Made by a program: the position numbers and the translations under genes
The notes under the pieces: model-generated
Seen by the model: only the letters and a program-made list of their open reading frames with translations
The model's database searches: none
Told to the model about the DNA's origin: nothing
From: Streptomyces himastatinicus ATCC 53653
GTDB taxonomy: Bacteria; Actinomycetota; Actinomycetes; Streptomycetales; Streptomycetaceae
Assembly (NCBI RefSeq): GCF_000158915.1
Contig: NZ_GG657754.1
Span: forward strand, 10,312,152-10,376,151
Reading direction: 5' to 3'
DNA length: 64,000 nt
In this document: piece after piece, positions 60,131-64,000 of the stretch
Numbering within the stretch: position 1 is the stretch's first letter
Layout: the number at the start of each line of letters is the position of its first letter

Positions 60131-61106
60131 CCTGCCGCAGGTCCCAGGCCACCTGGGCGACAACGGCGATCATGGCGACGATGTCCGGCCGGTCCTCGCC
60201 GCCGTTCAGATGCCGGTACTCGGTGCCCACCGTGATCACCATGCGCTCGGGCAGCCCCGGCAGCGGGAACGCGTTCTCGGCGATGAGCTTGCGGGCCGCC
60301 TCCAGGGCGGGGACCCCGGCCGTGTGCAACTCCCGCGCCCGGTCCCGGATGTGCTCCAGATAGCCGATGTGGCCGCGGACGCCCTCCCGGTCCAGCACCG
60401 GCCCATGGCCGGGGACGATGGTCTGCGCCCCGGTGTCCAGCACCCGCTCGCACGCGGCGATCACACTGTCCAGCGGACCGGCCCAGTGCACCGCGTGGTC
60501 GCCGGGGTCATCGGGGCTGGAGGCGAAGATGACATCGCCGGTGAACGCCACCTTCTGCTGCGGCAGATAGGCGATGAGGTCGCCGGTGGTGTGCGCGGCG
60601 GGCAGCGCGGTCAGCTGCACCGGCACCTGCCCGATCCGCAGGTCCAGCTCGCCCGTGAAGGTCGTCGTGGGCTCGACGACCTCGGTGTCGGCCCAGTCGA
60701 ACCGTCCGAAGTGGCTCTGGAGATACCATCCGAGCGGCGTCTCCGGGTCGCTGCCGCGCACCATGGCGTGCAGCTGCTTCGGAGCCGGTTCGTACTCGAT
60801 GTGGCCGAGCGCCTCGCGGGTGGCCACGATGTCGGCACCGCGCACGACCTCCGCGCCCCACAGATGGTCACCGTTCGCATGGGTGACGATCACCCGCCCG
60901 ATCCTGCCCCCCTCGGGCAGCAGCGATCGGCTGCGCTCCAGGAAGTCCTGGGCCATGCGCCGGTCGTAAGGGGAGTCGATCCAGGCGGCGGTGCCATCGG
61001 GGGACACGATCAGCCCACAGTTGGCGAGGCCCCATCCGGCGCTGGGCGTGGGGCTCCACAGGTGGACACCGTCGGCGAGGCGGAGGAGTGGTGAAGGCGA
61101 GTTCAT
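60012..61106 (-). CDS. Metallo-beta-lactamase-fold hydrolase (3' end unreliable)
   Basis: The product from ATG 61106 opens LLRLADGVHLWSPTPSAGWGLANCGLIV and carries the MBL motif IVTHANGDHLWGAEVVRGAD, in which the second His of HxHxDH is Asn. Further ligands are ALPAAHTTGDLIAY and AFTGDVIFAS, and TIVPGHGPVLDREG. Genuine homology ends near VAQVAWDLRQ (about 60140); the final 40 codons are encoded by the homopolymer-rich insert and are probably spurious. The natural protein would be about 325 residues. HANGDH enzymes form a known subgroup of uncertain substrate. It is 58 bp after the gltD stop on the same strand. Confidence 0.78.
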   Translation of the reverse strand: MNSPSPLLRLADGVHLWSPTPSAGWGLANCGLIVSPDGTAAWIDSPYDRRMAQDFLERSRSLLPEGGRIGRVIVTHANGDHLWGAEVVRGADIVATREALGHIEYEPAPKQLHAMVRGSDPETPLGWYLQSHFGRFDWADTEVVEPTTTFTGELDLRIGQVPVQLTALPAAHTTGDLIAYLPQQKVAFTGDVIFASSPDDPGDHAVHWAGPLDSVIAACERVLDTGAQTIVPGHGPVLDREGVRGHIGYLEHIRDRARELHTAGVPALEAARKLIAENAFPLPGLPERMVITVGTEYRHLNGGEDRPDIVAMIAVVAQVAWDLRQGCPLHSPPRCRTRRITFTARGGKSPPTVLVFGVPMHLFS

Positions 61107-61164
61107 GGTCGCACAGTACTCAGCGGCGGCCGGACGTTCACTCGAACCCGCCCGTGGCTCCGGC

Positions 61165-62679
61165 TCAGGCCGTCATGGGCCGGTCCGCCGGCCCGACCGG
61201 GGCCGGGAGGGCGGTGTCACCGGCCAGATAGCGGTCCACCGCGGCCGCCGCCGAGCGGCCCTCGGCGATCGCCCATACGATCAGCGACTGTCCGCGCCCC
61301 GCGTCACCGGCCACGAAGATCCCCTCCCTGCCGGTTCCGAAGGAGGCATCGCGGGCGATGTTGCCGCGCGCGTCCAGCTCCAGACCGAGCTGGCCGAACA
61401 GTCCACGGTCCCGTTCCGGGCCGTGGAAGCCGAGCGCGAGCAGCACCAGATCGGCCCGCAGCACCCGCTCGCCGCGTCCGTCCCCGGGCGCCTCGGCCCG
61501 GCCCTCCGGCCCCGTCCCGACGAGGCGCAGCGCCCGGACCCTGCCGTGCGGCCGCCCCTGGCCCGGCGCGTCCCCCTCGAAGCGAACGGTGGTGGCCGAG
61601 AAGAGCCGGGCGTCCGCGTCCGCCTCCGGGGAGGCCGCCAGTTCCCGCGCCTCCTCGTGCGCGGCGGACATCCGGTAGATCTTGGGGTACGTGGGCCAGG
61701 GCTCGTCCTCCGCCCGCTCGTCCCCGGGCAGCGGGTGGATGTCCAGCTGGGTCACGGAGGCGGCGCCCTGCCGCAGCACCGTGCCCAGGCAGTCCGCGCC
61801 GGTGTCCCCGCCGCCGACGATGACCACGTGCTTGCCCTCGGCGGTGATCGGCGGCCGGTCGTAGTCGCCCTCCTGGACCCGGTTGGCCAGGGGCAGGTAC
61901 TCCATCGCCTGGTGGATCCCGGCCAGCTCCCGGCCCGGCACCGGCAGTTCGCGCCAGGCCCGTGCGCCCACCGCTATCACCAGCGCGTCATAGCGCGCCC
62001 GCAGCTCGGCGGCGTCCACATCGGTGCCCACGCCCACCCCGGTGCGGAACTTGGTGCCCTCCGCGCGCATCTGCCACAGCCGCCGGTCCAGATGGTGCTT
62101 CTCCATCTTGAACGAGGGGATGCCGTACCGCAGCAGCCCGCCCACCCGGTCGTCCCGCTCGTACACCGCCACCGTGTGCCCCGCGCGGGTGAGCTGCTGG
62201 GCGGCGGCCAGCCCCGCGGGGCCCGAGCCGATCACGGCCACGGTCCGCCCCGACAGCCGCTCCGGCGGCTTCGGGACCGCGTAGCCGCTCTCCCAGGCCC
62301 GGTCGGCGATGGCGACCTCGACGTTCTTGATGGTCACCGCGGGCTGGTTGATCGCCAGCACGCACGCACTCTCGCAGGGCGCCGGGCACAGCCGCCCGGT
62401 GAACTCCGGAAAGTTGTTGGTCGCGTGCAGCCGCTCGCTCGCCCGCCGCCAGTCGTCGCGGGACACCAGGTCGTTCCAGTCCGGGATGAGATTCCCCAGC
62501 GGGCAGCCGTCATGGCAGAACGGGATCCCGCAGTCCATGCAGCGGTCCGCCTGCGCGGTGATGATCGGCAGCAGTCCGCCGGGGACGTACACCTCGTCCC
62601 AGTCGTGCACCCGCTCCTCCACCGGGCGGCGTGGCGGAAGGCGGCGTGGTGTGGTGAGAAAGCCCTTGGGGTCGGCCAT
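61165..62679 (-). CDS. gltD: Glutamate synthase, small (beta) subunit
   Basis: The 504-residue protein has the N-terminal iron-sulfur domain with CMDCGIPFCHDGCPLGNLIPDWND and LCPAPCESACVLAIN (two 4Fe-4S clusters), the FAD site TVAVIGSGPAGLAAAQQLTRAGHTVAVYERDDRVGGLLRYGIPSFKM, the NADPH site HVVIVGGGDTGADCLGTVLRQGA, and the final FAD contact GIFVAGDAGRGQSLIVWAIAEGRSAA. It passes electrons from NADPH to the large subunit GltB for glutamate formation from glutamine and 2-oxoglutarate. In actinomycetes gltB normally lies directly upstream; here the upstream genes are different, so this is a solitary copy or a paralog. Confidence 0.92.
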   Translation of the reverse strand: MADPKGFLTTPRRLPPRRPVEERVHDWDEVYVPGGLLPIITAQADRCMDCGIPFCHDGCPLGNLIPDWNDLVSRDDWRRASERLHATNNFPEFTGRLCPAPCESACVLAINQPAVTIKNVEVAIADRAWESGYAVPKPPERLSGRTVAVIGSGPAGLAAAQQLTRAGHTVAVYERDDRVGGLLRYGIPSFKMEKHHLDRRLWQMRAEGTKFRTGVGVGTDVDAAELRARYDALVIAVGARAWRELPVPGRELAGIHQAMEYLPLANRVQEGDYDRPPITAEGKHVVIVGGGDTGADCLGTVLRQGAASVTQLDIHPLPGDERAEDEPWPTYPKIYRMSAAHEEARELAASPEADADARLFSATTVRFEGDAPGQGRPHGRVRALRLVGTGPEGRAEAPGDGRGERVLRADLVLLALGFHGPERDRGLFGQLGLELDARGNIARDASFGTGREGIFVAGDAGRGQSLIVWAIAEGRSAAAAVDRYLAGDTALPAPVGPADRPMTA

Positions 62680-62716
62680 GACCTCCTCCAGTACCGATGT
62701 CCTGGTCTGGCCGCTT

Positions 62717-63790
62717 TCACCCCACTGTACGGCCGCCGGGCATTCGGTCCAGGGCCTCGGCGGCCTCGGCCATGATCCGCTCCACCAGCTCCGCGCACGA
62801 CGGCAGATCGTCGATCACCCCCGCCACCTGCCCGGATGCCATCACACCGGTGTCGGTGCGGCCGTCCACCATCGACGCCTTCAGCAGCATCGGGGTGTTG
62901 GCGGCCAGCAGCACCTGGCTCCAGGAGAGTCCCTTGCCGCGCCGCATCGCCCGGCCGTCGCGCACCATGCGCGCCCAGCTCAGCCCGGACAGCCGCCGGA
63001 AGGCCGCGGCGTGGCGCACGGCACGGACGAGGGCGGCGGCGCGCCCGGAACGCTCCAGGGAGGCGACCAGCTCGCTGCGGAGCATCCGGTGGGGGAGCCC
63101 GTCCACCGCGGTGGTGACCGTGACGTCCGGGGCCGCCGCCGCCAGATAGCGGGCCTTCACCGCGGCCGGGACGGTGCTGTCGGAGGTCAGCAGGAAGCGG
63201 GTGCCCATGGCGATCCCGGCCGCCCCGTACGCGAGCGCCGCCACCAGGCCGCGCCCGTCGTGGAAGCCGCCCGCGGCCACCACCGGGATGTCCACCGCGT
63301 CCACGACCTGGGGGAGCAGCACAGTGGTCGCCACCTCGCCGGTGTGGCCGCCGCCCTCGCCGCCCTGCACCACCACCGCGTCCGCGCCCCAGCCCGCCAC
63401 CTTCTCGGCGTGCCGCCGGGCGCCGACGGACGGGATGACCACTACGCCCGCGTCCTTCAGCCGGGAGATCAGCTCACGCTTCGGGGCCAGCGCGAAGGAC
63501 GCCACCCGCACGCCCTCCTCGATGATGATCCGCACCCGCTCCGCGGCGTCCCCCGCGTCGGCCCGCAGATTGACGCCGAAGGGTGCCTCGGTGCGGGACG
63601 CGACCTCCCGCACCGCCGACCGCAGCCGCTCCGGGGACATGGTGGCGGAGGCGAGGATGCCCAGCGCCCCCGCGTTGGCGGTCGCCGAGACCAGCCGGGG
63701 GCCCGCCACCCACCCCATGCCCGTCTGGACGATCGGATGCCGCACGCCGACGAGCCGGGTCAGTGCGGTGCCCATCGGCGCGGTGTCCAT
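62717..63790 (-). CDS. ipdC: Nitronate monooxygenase-family flavoenzyme, probable IpdC
   Basis: The 357-residue FMN TIM barrel opens ALTRLVGVRHPIVQTGMGWVAGPRLVSATANAGALGILASATM and has VVVQGGEGGGHTGEVATTVLLPQV and VVAAGGFHDGRGLVAALAYGA for phosphate binding. Similarity to the mycobacterial IpdC (kstR2 regulon) spans the whole length, including the C-terminal LSWSQVLLAANTPMLLKA and SGQVAGVIDDLPSC. In that pathway IpdC acts in cholesterol C/D-ring degradation, next to IpdA/IpdB. The start overlaps the stop of an upstream CoA-transferase-like beta subunit gene, the same order as in mycobacteria. A general nitronate monooxygenase is the alternative. Confidence 0.82.
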   Translation of the reverse strand: MDTAPMGTALTRLVGVRHPIVQTGMGWVAGPRLVSATANAGALGILASATMSPERLRSAVREVASRTEAPFGVNLRADAGDAAERVRIIIEEGVRVASFALAPKRELISRLKDAGVVVIPSVGARRHAEKVAGWGADAVVVQGGEGGGHTGEVATTVLLPQVVDAVDIPVVAAGGFHDGRGLVAALAYGAAGIAMGTRFLLTSDSTVPAAVKARYLAAAAPDVTVTTAVDGLPHRMLRSELVASLERSGRAAALVRAVRHAAAFRRLSGLSWARMVRDGRAMRRGKGLSWSQVLLAANTPMLLKASMVDGRTDTGVMASGQVAGVIDDLPSCAELVERIMAEAAEALDRMPGGRTVG

Positions 63791-64000
63791 CAGGGCCGTA
63801 CCTCCCGCTCGCGCAGCCCTGCCGGATCGAGCACCTCCCGGATCAGCCGCAGCTCCTCGGCGGTCGGTTCCCGGGTGGCGGGAACGCCGTCCGCGATGGC
63901 GAGCGGGAAGCCGGTCGCCTCCCGTACCCGCTCGGCGGACACCCCCGGGTGCAGGGAGCGCACCCGCAGGGTGCGGTCCGGGGTGTCGAAGTCGAGCACC
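63790..64000 (-). CDS. ipdB: CoA-transferase-like beta subunit, C-terminal part (probable IpdB)
   Basis: Only the last 70 codons are in the window. They read LDFDTPDRTLRVRSLHPGVS followed by AERVREATGFPLAIAD, then REPTAEELRLIREVLDPAGL, the C-terminus of glutaconate/3-oxoadipate-type CoA-transferase beta subunits. In the steroid C/D-ring pathway IpdAB has this fold but hydrolyses a ring instead of transferring CoA. The gene continues beyond the right edge. The stop overlaps the ipdC-like start (ATGA), indicating one operon. Confidence 0.78.
   Translation of the reverse strand, partial: VLDFDTPDRTLRVRSLHPGVSAERVREATGFPLAIADGVPATREPTAEELRLIREVLDPAGLREREVRP

Noticed and set aside
1-64000. tRNA, rRNA, riboswitch or biosynthetic megasynthase genes
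   Set aside because: Looked for while reading; no cloverleaf-like tRNA ends, rRNA segments, known aptamer patterns or PKS/NRPS motifs were noticed. A covariance-model scan was not possible here.

Overview
The window is 64 kb of chromosome from a high-GC actinomycete, almost certainly Streptomyces or a close relative. Codon third positions are nearly all G or C, GTG starts are common, and the gene content is typical (SpoIIE-type phosphatases, ROK regulators, FHA-ABC exporters, an IS5-family remnant). No tRNA, rRNA or CRISPR array was seen. Both ends cut a gene.

Layout. 1-3.5 kb: a PucR-type regulator (partial) divergent from a GABA-aminotransferase/succinate-semialdehyde dehydrogenase pair. 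3.5-10.7 kb: a TIGR03086-like protein, a TerD-CAP-CAP protein interrupted by two compensating frameshifts, a membrane-anchored peptidoglycan-binding protein, an FAD monooxygenase, and an APC permease with an unknown partner. 11-15.2 kb: an operon of FGGY kinase, GlpA-like dehydrogenase and a second FAD oxidoreductase, probably for glycerol or a similar polyol. 15.2-17 kb: an S4-domain protein and dihydrolipoyl dehydrogenase. 17-25 kb: a patchy region where small intact genes (GNAT, DHFR-like, HxlR/SDR, APH, TetR/quinone oxidoreductase) lie among decayed pieces of IclR, DUF1349, GNAT, APH and IS5 transposase genes. 25-29.5 kb: a DUF4232 lipoprotein, an FHA-FHA-ABC exporter and a phosphotransferase.

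29.9-39.1 kb is a coherent carbohydrate locus: two FCD-type GntR regulators with recognisable palindromic operators, a TIM-barrel isomerase, a DhaK-DhaL kinase of the erythrulose-kinase type, an RpiB-like isomerase, an MHS-family transporter, a split transketolase and an SDR. The best reading is import of a four-carbon polyol or ketose, conversion through tetrulose phosphates to D-erythrose 4-phosphate, and disposal by the dedicated transketolase. 39.2-45.1 kb is a CoA-thioester catabolic locus in which MaoC, LysR and acyl-CoA dehydrogenase genes are intact, while the CitE, CoA-transferase, ALDH, MFS and TPP-enzyme genes carry large internal deletions. 45-53.8 kb: LLM flavoprotein, sulfatase lipoprotein, ROK regulator, a two-component pair, and a sensor phosphatase.

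53.8-60 kb holds the most novel-looking unit: a four-gene run encoding a VWA protein with an HExxH motif, a tandem AAA (MoxR-like) ATPase, and two paralogous proteins of unknown function that share a C-terminal domain. Its 5' end is disrupted by about 180 bases of homopolymer-rich sequence (59943-60130) that looks like a bad assembly join. The window closes with an MBL-fold hydrolase, glutamate synthase small subunit, and an IpdC/IpdB-like pair that points to steroid C/D-ring degradation.
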